DNA of 64,000 nt from Saprospiraceae bacterium. GTDB lineage: Bacteria; Bacteroidota; Bacteroidia; Chitinophagales; Saprospiraceae. This document shows positions 1 to 7,977 of this stretch, piece by piece (positions within the stretch are counted from its first letter, which is position 1; every line of letters begins with the position of its first letter). Both the position numbers and the translations under genes were made by a program. The notes below the pieces were generated by a model. That model had not been told where the DNA came from. It did no database searches and saw nothing but the letters and a program-made list of their open reading frames with translations. The stretch covers positions 1 through 64,000 of the forward strand of contig JABDMH010000046.1 in the NCBI GenBank assembly GCA_013001595.1, in the 5' to 3' direction.

Positions 1-1461
1 GCGCAACTGCGTCCTTTCGCTTGCATCATTAATTAGTGGCGAGACGGTTGTTAAGTGGCGTACTGGCACTCCATGTGCTATTGCTGGCAAAGTGGCAAAA
101 GCAGCTTTACGAACTTCAGGGTTGTCAGCAGTTAGGTTCTCTTTGATTTGATCCCAGAAGCTGGCCAGTCCACGCTCACCTATGAGTTTAAACAAATTGA
201 CCTTGGCCGCACCTCCACTTTGGCCCAGTGTTTCCTCCAGAAAATTAAGGTTGCTGCTGTCAATCCACTGCGAAGCTTCATGTCTAGCAGCCATCATCAA
301 TGAAGGCTTACTACTATCGAGCAAGATCTTTCGCAATGTTGGCAAACCGGCCTTTCCAGCCAACGTCGAATAAGTGCTCAAAGCAACCCTTGCCAGGGAC
401 GGGTCAGTGGATCCGATTAGGTCTTGCGCTAGAGGAATCGCGGCGGTATATTGATGTTTGTGCGCGGCACGCAATAAATTCATTTGCGCACTGGCATCCA
501 GTCTATCGAAGAGTTTAAACAGTTCTGGCAGGTACTTAGCAGGAGCATTTACCATGGCTGATGTTAGGACAGACTGCATCTGGGGATCTCCTTTCTTGCA
601 TGTCTTAAGAAGTTCATCAAGCTGGTCTTCTGAACCATGTTCAACGATCAATTGGTAGGCAGCGGTCTGATTAGCACTACTGGGGTTTGCACTAAGTACC
701 TGATGTACCGTTTCTATCGCTGATGACGTATTTCCACTTGCCGCTTGTGCCTGGGCGAGGATCATGAGCAGATTGTTCCCTTCTGCAGGATCTTCTGACC
801 CATAGTCCACGATTAGAGGTTTAGCTTTCTCACTGCCAGATCTAGCCATTCCCAACAGCGCTTCGGCAGCATATAGAGCATTCTTATCATTAGCCAGGTC
901 AAGGAGTACCTGCTCAACTTCTGGACCTTGGTATTGTGATAAAGTCTTTGCCAACAACTGTTTACAATATCCATTTACTTGATCAACCGCATCAAGGAGG
1001 GTGCCGAGTGATTTTGGCGATTGAATCGCACCAATGGCTTGCAATGCTGGTTCACACAATGTTCGAATTTTGCTGGAAAGGACATCCAAACTGGCATCTG
1101 AAGCGATAAATTGTAATTGTTCTATCAGAAATACTTGAGCTTCTAAAGCTATGTCTTCACCCAAGGCCTGAATCAAGCCGGCTTCCACTTGTGGTCGATA
1201 TTTTTCAGGTCCTTTGGCCAATGCACTCAACGCATATAGGACGTCCGCATCTCTACCGGCACCATTTGGTCTGATTTTCTTGGCCAACGACACGATGGCT
1301 GATGGACCAAGCTCCACGATTTCTCCAGCAAGTCTTTCGAGATCTTGAGTATTATTTGCCGGAAAGGAGGCGAGGAGACTATCCACATCATTTTGAGCCG
1401 ATAAAGTTGTAGCACAACAAAGTATAATCGTTGCCAAACATGAAAAAATCCTTATATACAT
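1..1461 (-). CDS. Exported HEAT-repeat protein, C-terminus beyond the left edge
   Basis: The minus-strand frame starting with ATG at 1459-1461 is open to base 1 (487 codons, no stop), so the ORF track omitted it. It begins with a signal peptide (MYIRIFSCLATIILCC...LSAQ). The rest is leucine/alanine-rich helical repeats typical of HEAT/armadillo folds, for example DNPEVRKAAFATLPAI near the edge. It starts 35 bp after the stop of the Gfo/Idh/MocA gene on the same strand, so the two are probably co-transcribed. In Bacteroidota and Planctomycetes such HEAT proteins often carry a C-terminal DUF1080 (3-keto-glycoside hydrolase-like) domain beside Gfo/Idh/MocA enzymes. That domain would lie outside this window and is only an inference. 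Periplasmic location is likely. Confidence 0.75.
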   Translation of the reverse strand, partial: MYIRIFSCLATIILCCATTLSAQNDVDSLLASFPANNTQDLERLAGEIVELGPSAIVSLAKKIRPNGAGRDADVLYALSALAKGPEKYRPQVEAGLIQALGEDIALEAQVFLIEQLQFIASDASLDVLSSKIRTLCEPALQAIGAIQSPKSLGTLLDAVDQVNGYCKQLLAKTLSQYQGPEVEQVLLDLANDKNALYAAEALLGMARSGSEKAKPLIVDYGSEDPAEGNNLLMILAQAQAASGNTSSAIETVHQVLSANPSSANQTAAYQLIVEHGSEDQLDELLKTCKKGDPQMQSVLTSAMVNAPAKYLPELFKLFDRLDASAQMNLLRAAHKHQYTAAIPLAQDLIGSTDPSLARVALSTYSTLAGKAGLPTLRKILLDSSKPSLMMAARHEASQWIDSSNLNFLEETLGQSGGAAKVNLFKLIGERGLASFWDQIKENLTADNPEVRKAAFATLPAIAHGVPVRHLTTVSPLINDASERTQLR

Positions 1462-1496
1462 GTGATCTCTATTTTCTATACTCTTTTGGTAATAAT

Positions 1497-2756
1497 CTAA
1501 ATTGACCATTCTCCACGCATGGGTTGATGAATCATTCTATTGGCTGCCAGGTCTGTAAACTGCTGGCTTTCAGGGTCAAACTCTAAACTACGACCTAATC
1601 TAAGTGCAATTACTCCTAAGTTGATAAGGGTACAGGATCTGTGTCCATTCATCTCATTTAGGGCAAATTTTTGCCGAGTTTTCACAGCTTCACGGAAAGA
1701 GGTCAACTGTGGGGCTGGATCCGGCAACGCAGCAATTAGTCCCTGAAGATTGGGTATGTCGCTGCCCATACCTTTATACAGTTTTCCCATCGGACCTTCA
1801 ATGAAGGCAGCATCCTTATCGCGATTGGCACCATCTAACACGATTTTACACCCATCTTGATAGGTATACTCTATCCTTCTCCATGAACCTGCGGCATCAG
1901 GGTGCTGCTGTGGAGTATCTACAGCTATATGTGTCGGACTGGTATCATCCTTTTCAAGCAGATATTGAGCTGGATCCATATAGTGTTGACCCATATCACC
2001 TAACCCTCCACCGTCATAATCCCAATAACCCCGAAACTTCGCATGAACTCGATCTTCATTATAGGGCTTAAAAGGTGCAGGACCTAGCCACATATTATAG
2101 TCTAAGCTTTCAGGCACTACTTGGGCATCTAGATCTGTTCGGCCACTCCAATAAAATTTCCAATCGAAGCCGGTCGTGGCACTCAAAGTGATCTTTAAAG
2201 GCCATCCAAAGACGCGGTTCTGTACTAATTTCTTAATGGGTTTTACGGGAACCCCCATGCCATAGAAATTACTATCAAACCTAAACCAAGTATTCAATCT
2301 AAACATGCAGTCATATTGCGCTACAGCTTTTTGTACTGCCATTCCCTCTCCAACCGTTCGGGTCATTGGTTTCTCACACCAGATGTCCTTACCAGATTTC
2401 GCAGCAGCAATGGCCATTAAAGCATGCCAGTGGGGAGGGGTTGCAATGTGAACGACATCAATGTCTTTCCTTTCTAGAAGTTCGCGATAATCAGCATAAG
2501 TATCGACCTTGCGATCAAGCATGGATTGAGCTTTGGCTAAATGTTTTGTATCAACATCACATATAGCTAGCAGCTCTCCCTCGTAGCCTATGTGTCCGCG
2601 GCCCATGCCACCCACACCTATGATTGCCTTGGTAAGTTTATCACTGGGTGCAATATGCTTAGTTCCACCAAGTACATAGCTCGGAACTATGCTGAAGGCA
2701 CTAGCCGCAACACCCAAGTTTTTGAGAAATTTTCTTCGATTATTGATCACAGACAT
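1497..2756 (-). CDS. Tat-exported Gfo/Idh/MocA family oxidoreductase
   Basis: This 419-aa protein has an N-terminal Tat-like signal (NNRRKFLKNLGVAASAF), then a Rossmann NAD(P)-binding domain (AIIGVGGMGRGHIG, about residues 44-57). The family signature ATPPHWHALMAIAAAKSGKD followed by CEKPMTRTV contains the conserved EKP lysine. The C-terminal alpha/beta domain includes WDYDGGGLGDMGQHYMDP with the usual active-site histidine. Family members oxidise or reduce sugars and inositols, often via 3-keto intermediates; the substrate cannot be read from sequence. It leads a probable operon with the downstream HEAT protein. A paralogue lies at 59260-60549. Confidence 0.9.
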   Translation of the reverse strand: MSVINNRRKFLKNLGVAASAFSIVPSYVLGGTKHIAPSDKLTKAIIGVGGMGRGHIGYEGELLAICDVDTKHLAKAQSMLDRKVDTYADYRELLERKDIDVVHIATPPHWHALMAIAAAKSGKDIWCEKPMTRTVGEGMAVQKAVAQYDCMFRLNTWFRFDSNFYGMGVPVKPIKKLVQNRVFGWPLKITLSATTGFDWKFYWSGRTDLDAQVVPESLDYNMWLGPAPFKPYNEDRVHAKFRGYWDYDGGGLGDMGQHYMDPAQYLLEKDDTSPTHIAVDTPQQHPDAAGSWRRIEYTYQDGCKIVLDGANRDKDAAFIEGPMGKLYKGMGSDIPNLQGLIAALPDPAPQLTSFREAVKTRQKFALNEMNGHRSCTLINLGVIALRLGRSLEFDPESQQFTDLAANRMIHQPMRGEWSI

Positions 2757-2850
2757 GGATACAAATTTAGGAGTCCAAATATAAGGCTTTACAATGGTCT
2801 ATAGATCAACCCTATTCTAAGTGTTGACCGCTATTAAAACTCAAGTCCAT

Positions 2851-2868
2851 TGTCTGGTATACTAGACA
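2851..2868. promoter_or_regulatory. 18-bp near-perfect palindrome upstream of the Gfo/Idh/MocA operon
   Basis: The sequence tgtctggtatactagaca matches its own reverse complement at 16 of 18 positions, centred on GTATAC. It lies 95 bp upstream of the minus-strand oxidoreductase start and 95 bp upstream of the pseudogene start at 2964, in a divergent intergenic region. Its size and symmetry suit a dimeric regulator such as a LacI or GntR type. No regulator gene is adjacent, so the role is inferred. Confidence 0.35.
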
Positions 2869-2963
2869 GGATCAAAAGGTGTCAAGCGTTTACTAACAAA
2901 CAGCTCCTCTATTTTCCTGGCGAACTCACCAACGTGATTTATCCATCAAAAAAATAGCGTATC

Positions 2964-3963
2964 ATGCGCTTTCTCTTCATCTACTTTCTATCTCTTTTTT
3001 GCATGCAGACCACTATCTGTCAGGTGGAATCTGCATTGCGCAATGACTTCTTTGCCATCTACAACAATAGCAGTTTAGACAATGCATATGTCAAGCTATT
3101 TGGCAATGGCAATCGTGGAACATTGCAATTCTTTAATGCTGCCTACAATCTGGTGGGTTGGTTTGACACCAATAATGAAGATAGTGGATACATGGGTGTC
3201 CGATCCAATGCTGGATTCAAGACAGCCACACTCAATAGTATTCAGGGATTTCCAAACAATGCCATCCTCAATATCTATGTAGACAGTGACGAATAAATTT
3301 ATGCCCAGCTCTATGCCGGTACCGCTGGAGCTGGTGGACTACCCACTTTTGGGCCCATTCGCGAAATACATACACAGCCCATCTAGCTGGCAATACAGAC
3401 CATGGCTACATGGGCGTTTACGATAATACCGATGTACTAAAAGCGGGCATCTATGTCGATGCTATGGCCAGGGCAACATCTTTGCAGACGTAAAAGAATT
3501 TTTTCAGTGCCCATCCCTCAGATCCATCGAAGGAATCGTCTATGCATCTCTTGAGGATCCGGAAGCTGGAGCATCCTCAGCGGCACATCAACGCTGAGCC
3601 AAGGCAGTGCCTCGATTGCTTCCCCGCTCACTATCAGGCGATTGCCAACACTAATGCTATGATGTCCAGGTAACGCAACATTCGTCGGATTCCTATGGTT
3701 TGGCCATGGTTACCAAAGGTAATTACCAAGGTAAAGACGGCTTTATCGTGTATGAGTTAAAAGGTAGCATGAGCAATTATTCTTTTGATCAGGAGGTAAA
3801 AACCAGCAGGAAAGGATTTGAAAACTATCAACCAGTTAGGAAAAAGTCTGAAAGCCTACCAGCTTCACAAAAGGGAGCAATCAAACACGCAAATGGGCTC
3901 CCAGTGATGGAGGTAAATGAACGCATCTCAATACCACTTAGCCCGAAGTCTTCCTACTTTTAA
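2964..3963 (+). pseudogene. Decayed exported surface protein with conserved C-terminal module
   Basis: The first 110 codons encode a signal peptide (MRFLFIYFLSLFCMQTTIC) and a repeat-like region (AYVKLFGNGNRGTLQFFN, GYMGVRSN), then stop at TAA 3294. Homologous-looking coding continues in changing frames: IYAQLYAGTAGAGGLP, then DHGYMGVYDNTDVLKAGIYVDA, GNIFADVKEF, AHPSDPSK, IVYASLEDPEAGA, GTSTLSQGSAS, FPAHYQAIANTNAM, and finally the 3700-3963 ORF (GFIVYELKGSMSNYSF, RKGFENYQPVRKK). Together these match a module I recall from Bacteroidota extracellular proteins (FADVKxF...PSDPSKEIxYASLEGPEA...NYSFDWEVKxxRKGYENY). About seven frame changes and several stops are needed, so it cannot encode one product. 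Confidence 0.8.
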
Positions 3964-4043
3964 CTCCATTTCATCCGATTTTGATGGTCATCCATCTTGT
4001 AAAATTTCAAGATATATCTTCACATAGATTCAGGGCTTATTAA

Positions 4044-4136
4044 CTACTTCAGACTAATGCCTACAACCTTAGGTCCGGTTTCATTTGGCTTCAGCGCCTT
4101 TACCACTTGTGTCTCTGTGAATGTAGATCTTTTCAT
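4044..4136 (-). pseudogene. IS3-family transposase OrfA N-terminal remnant
   Basis: The reverse strand reads MKRSTFTETQVVKALKPNE...KVVGISLK followed by a stop, only 30 codons. The start closely resembles the IS3-family OrfA N-terminus (MKRSxFTExQIVxxLKExExG.KVxDICRxxGIS), with a short deletion after KV. No OrfB, DDE domain or terminal inverted repeats were found nearby. It is therefore a fragment, and it suggests past insertion in this decayed interval. Confidence 0.55.
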
Positions 4137-4563
4137 GCTCCCAAATCCATTCGATTTTTATAATTATCGCAAGGGAGCACTTATGGGGAAGCTGAAGATT
4201 TGCTTGGACTAGTGGGAGTACACCCTATGGGATGTCATCCAAATTGGAAAATTAACCTGTCCCAAACTCATAGGGCATGCCTCCATCTGGATTCTGCTGA
4301 TCAACAATTGATGTCAATAAAAGCAGTAAGTATGACGTATCGTCGGAACCGTCAAGAACTTGACGAACAAATATCACCGTCGCCGCTGATCCAAGTCATT
4401 TCTAAATCGCCGCATTAGGACTAAAATTCACATATATTTTAGTAAGGGCGTCAGGAGCTACAAAGTCGTTGACTCATGTGTCTCTTGTAAAACAATTTGG
4501 TGTACATTTTCCAATTTACTTACTACTAGCAAAAACAGTTCACTTTCGAATCCAAACAAGTTC
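4137..4563. other. Non-coding interval before acetyl-CoA synthetase
   Basis: No convincing gene was seen. The 72-codon ORF at 4200-4418 has no recognisable features and no signal or domain. Together with the IS3 fragment and the pseudogene upstream this forms about 1.6 kb of degraded DNA. The promoter of the acs-citrate synthase pair presumably lies in its last 100 bases, but no clear box was identified. Confidence 0.4.
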
Positions 4564-6318
4564 ATGAGCATGATAAACTCATATGGTGAAATAGCAAAAG
4601 ACATTAGTCTCTTGAGAAAAAGACCTAACCTAGAAGATTGGGAAGATCAGTATGCAAATTGGTCATGGAACAAAGTGAGGGAAGAACTCCATCGGGACGG
4701 CGGATTTGTTAACCTCGCCTATGAATGCATCGACCGCCATGCAGATGGCGACAATGCTGAGAAAACCGCCATGTTGTGGCAAAGTGCAGGAGGTGACTTA
4801 GAGATCCATAGTTATGCTGATATGAAAGCCCAATCCAACCGCTTTGCAAATGCTCTACGGTCCCTTGATATTACTAAAGGAGAACGGATATTCTTCTTAT
4901 GTGATCGAATTCCTGAACTATACTTTGCCATCTTCGGGACCTTTAAGATCGGTGCTATTGTTGCACCACTATTTTCTGCCTTTGGACCTCAACCTGTCAA
5001 GGAACGTTTCAACAGGGCTTCGGGCTCGGTAATTATCACTACACCCCAACTGCTACCCAAAGTAGATGCAATTCGTCACGAACTCCCTTCTCTCAAGTAT
5101 GTAATTGTGATTGCACACCGGGAAGGGGCCGAGGTTGAAAAGGAGAACCTGGGATATGCTCAATTAGTTAATGGTGCGTCCACCGATTTTGAGATGGAGC
5201 GCACGGGTGAGGAGGACTGGTCTATCATACATTTTACCAGTGGCACCACCGGACTGCCAAAAGGGGCCACCCATGTACACGGTGCAGTGGTTGGACATTA
5301 TGCCACCGGTAAATACGTACTCGACCTTCAAGAGGATGATATCTATTGGTGTACTGCCGATCCCGGTTGGGTAACTGGCACCAGTTATGGCATGTTTGCA
5401 CCTTGGTCTAATGGAGTAACCCAAGTAATCGACGAAGGAGGGTTCTCTGCAAGGCGTTGGTATGAGAATATTGAAAAATTCAAGATTAACATTTGGTACA
5501 CGGCACCAACTGCAATACGCTTACTAATGAAAGCCGGGGTCCAAACAGCCAAAAAATATGACCTCTCATCTTTACGCCACGCGATGTCAGTGGGAGAACC
5601 CCTGAATCCAGAAGCAGTGGTCTGGGGTATCGAGGCTTTCGATCTCCCTTTTCATGACAACTGGTGGCAGTCTGAAACTGGTGCTATTATGATTGCTAAT
5701 TATAGCTCGATGCCGATTCGGCCCGGGTCCATGGGCAGGCCCTTCCCAGGTATCCAAGCCGCCATTATTGACAGCGGCGGAAACGAACTTGTACAACCCA
5801 TGGCGGAAGGTCAACTAGCGATTCGGCCGCCCTGGCCTTCCATGTTTCGCACTTACTGGAATGACCCGGAGCGCTATGATTCCTGCTTTAGACAAGGATG
5901 GTATTTGACTGGTGATAAGGCCAAACGGGATGCAGATGGATATTTTTGGTTTGTAGGCCGTAACGACGATGTGATCAACACCGCAGGCCATTTGGTAAGC
6001 CCATTTGAGGTTGAGAGTGCGCTGATTGAGCATGAAGCAATAGCGGAAGCTGGCGTAATTGGTAAACCAGACGCTATAGCAATGGAGGTGGTCAAGGCAT
6101 TTGTGACACTGCACGAAGGTATTGAGGATACTCCCGAATTACTGCGCTCGTTAAAGCAACATTGCCGACAGCGACTTGGTCCGGGTGTGGCCCCGAGAGA
6201 AATTGATATTGTCGACATCTTACCGAAAACCCGTTCTGGTAAGATCATGCGACGTTTGTTAAAGGCGCGTGAGTTAGGTCTACCTGAGGGTGACACCTCC
6301 ACCTTGGAAGATGACTAA
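4564..6318 (+). CDS. acsA: Acetyl-CoA synthetase (AMP-forming, AcsA type)
   Basis: This 584-aa ANL-family adenylating enzyme activates acetate to acetyl-CoA. The phosphate loop HFTSGTTGLPKG is near residues 223-234, the A5-like motif NWWQSETG near 366, and the C-terminal catalytic lysine motif KTRSGKIMRR near 555. The tryptophan in WWQ is the residue that narrows the acyl pocket to acetate or propionate in characterised acetyl-CoA synthetases. Length fits the Bacillus AcsA class (about 570 aa) rather than the 650-aa Acs class. The citrate synthase follows after 39 bp, so a two-gene unit for acetate (or propionate) entry into the TCA or methylcitrate cycle is likely. An ATG two codons downstream (MINSYG) is an alternative start. 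Confidence 0.9.
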   Translation: MSMINSYGEIAKDISLLRKRPNLEDWEDQYANWSWNKVREELHRDGGFVNLAYECIDRHADGDNAEKTAMLWQSAGGDLEIHSYADMKAQSNRFANALRSLDITKGERIFFLCDRIPELYFAIFGTFKIGAIVAPLFSAFGPQPVKERFNRASGSVIITTPQLLPKVDAIRHELPSLKYVIVIAHREGAEVEKENLGYAQLVNGASTDFEMERTGEEDWSIIHFTSGTTGLPKGATHVHGAVVGHYATGKYVLDLQEDDIYWCTADPGWVTGTSYGMFAPWSNGVTQVIDEGGFSARRWYENIEKFKINIWYTAPTAIRLLMKAGVQTAKKYDLSSLRHAMSVGEPLNPEAVVWGIEAFDLPFHDNWWQSETGAIMIANYSSMPIRPGSMGRPFPGIQAAIIDSGGNELVQPMAEGQLAIRPPWPSMFRTYWNDPERYDSCFRQGWYLTGDKAKRDADGYFWFVGRNDDVINTAGHLVSPFEVESALIEHEAIAEAGVIGKPDAIAMEVVKAFVTLHEGIEDTPELLRSLKQHCRQRLGPGVAPREIDIVDILPKTRSGKIMRRLLKARELGLPEGDTSTLEDD

Positions 6319-6357
6319 TCGATATTGTCGCAGATTGATTCATTAAAAATAAATTTC

Positions 6358-7500
6358 ATGACAGAAATTAAAGGCGAAATCCAAATTCATCGCGGTCTAA
6401 ATAATGTGTATTTCGATCGCAGTGAGGCTTGTTTTATTGATGGACGTATTGGAAAACTCCTCTATAGAGGATATTCGATCCATGATCTGGCAAAATACTC
6501 GACTTTTGAAGAGACTTCGTACTTGCTGCTTTTCGGAGATCTCCCCACCAAAGAAGCACTGGTAACCTTTATCAATGATTTAAAGATGGCGCGTACGCTG
6601 CCCCCACCGGTGATCAAAATTATCCGGGGCATCCATCATGCCCATCCCATGGAGGTGTTACGCACTGCTGTATCGGCACTTGCTGCATTCGACCCCGATG
6701 TCGCAGATAATACCCGGGAAGCAACCCAGAGAAAAAGTATCCGGCTGATTGCGCAAGTGCCTTCTATTATTGCTGCCCATCACCGAATCCGCAACGACCT
6801 GGATCCAGTAGCGCCAGATACATCTCTAAACCACGCTGCAAACTTCCTCTTAATGCTTCATGGCGAATCCCCTAGCGCGGATGCCGCTTCTCTGGTAGAC
6901 ACGGACTTCATACTTCACGCAGAACATGGCTCTAACGCCTCGTCCTTTACGGCTAGGGTTGTAGCTGGCACACAAGCAAATCTACATGCAGCACTCACTG
7001 CGGCAATCGGCGCTTTGTCTGGATCTTCCCACGGCGGTGCAGCAGAAAATGTTATGCGAATGGCACAAGAAATCGGTGAACCCGAACGTGCTGAAGAGTA
7101 CGTAAAAATGTTACGCAGCCAACGAAAGGCAATCATGGGTTTTGGTCACCGCGTTTACCGGACTGAGGATCCACGTGCTCGCCATATTCGAGCCGGTGTC
7201 AAAAGATTATCCGAGCAAATGGGACAACCACATTGGTATAATGTACTCGAAGCTGTGTCGGAAGCAATGAAGCCGTATGCCCGCCATGGAATCAACGTCA
7301 ACGTCGATTTCTATGCCGGTGTCATCTACTATCTGCTAGGGATTCCAGAAGATGTTTTTGTACCCATCTTCGCTATAGGACGAATTCCCGGTTGGGCGGC
7401 ACAGGTACTAGAACAGTATGAAAATAATATTCTGATACGCCCTCGTACCCAGTACAGTGGCAAGAAGGATCTGACTTACGTGCCAATTGATCAAAGATAA
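6358..7500 (+). CDS. Citrate synthase / 2-methylcitrate synthase
   Basis: The product is 380 aa from the ATG at 6358; the ORF track's TTG at 6325 adds an unlikely 11-residue extension. It condenses acetyl-CoA (or propionyl-CoA) with oxaloacetate. Conserved catalytic features are present: GSSHGGAAENV with the first active-site histidine near residue 225, GFGHRVYRTEDPRA with the second near 264, and an aspartate/arginine region near NVNVDFYAGVIYYLLGIP. It is the short archaeal/Gram-positive-like type lacking the NADH-binding N-domain of the E. coli enzyme. Coupling to acsA suggests acetate assimilation, but methylcitrate synthase cannot be excluded by eye. Confidence 0.88.
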   Translation: MTEIKGEIQIHRGLNNVYFDRSEACFIDGRIGKLLYRGYSIHDLAKYSTFEETSYLLLFGDLPTKEALVTFINDLKMARTLPPPVIKIIRGIHHAHPMEVLRTAVSALAAFDPDVADNTREATQRKSIRLIAQVPSIIAAHHRIRNDLDPVAPDTSLNHAANFLLMLHGESPSADAASLVDTDFILHAEHGSNASSFTARVVAGTQANLHAALTAAIGALSGSSHGGAAENVMRMAQEIGEPERAEEYVKMLRSQRKAIMGFGHRVYRTEDPRARHIRAGVKRLSEQMGQPHWYNVLEAVSEAMKPYARHGINVNVDFYAGVIYYLLGIPEDVFVPIFAIGRIPGWAAQVLEQYENNILIRPRTQYSGKKDLTYVPIDQR

Positions 7501-7977
7501 TTTGAGTTATACTGCAGATCATAAAAAGATCCCTCTAAATTAAGACTTGGTTTACCTGTATTCCTTGATTTGTTCGGCTGTGATAGGCCGATAGACATTT
7601 CCATAGAACCGACCCAATAGTTGTAAAGAATCTACATAGGTTCGAACAGCAGGCTGATTATCTGGCTATTGATCTCTGTGGTTTAGGTCGAACTAGATGC
7701 CATCAGTGCTTTCTATCTTGAACCAGACTCATTTCTGTCAGTGTGGTAAAGCCAGAAGGGAATGGCACAACATGTGGTGACCGTAAACGTAATTCAGCAT
7801 AGAGAGTCCATAAATCACCTGAGAGACCTGAATCCAATCTTCATGAAAGTAAACTCTCCGGGCAACAAATCATAGGGGCATGGTATCTCTATCATATCAA
7901 CGAATGACTCAATCTTGCTTATATTAATGCTGCAAGAACAAGGCAGTAGATAATTACAGTTCTTGCTATAGATTACA
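7501..7977. other. Gene-free interval with traces of a decayed minus-strand gene
   Basis: No intact gene was seen in these 477 bases. On the reverse strand two protein-like stretches appear in different frames: DLWTLYAELRLRSPHVVPFP around 7730-7830, and NQPAVRTYVDSLQLLGRFYG...TAEQIKEYR ending in a stop near 7551. Their amino-acid texture is coding-like, but stops and frame changes separate them. I do not recognise the family. The most economical reading is a pseudogene remnant, at low confidence. Confidence 0.4.

Noticed and set aside
5874-6302. 142-codon ORF antisense to acsA
   Set aside because: Serine/arginine-rich composition typical of an antisense shadow of the acsA reading frame.
6325-6357. 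TTG start for citrate synthase in the ORF track
   Set aside because: The ATG at 6358 gives the usual family N-terminus (MTEIKGEIQIHRGL); the extra 11 residues have no support.
7630-7660. ggttcgaac resembling a tRNA T-loop
   Set aside because: No acceptor, D or anticodon stem can be built around it.
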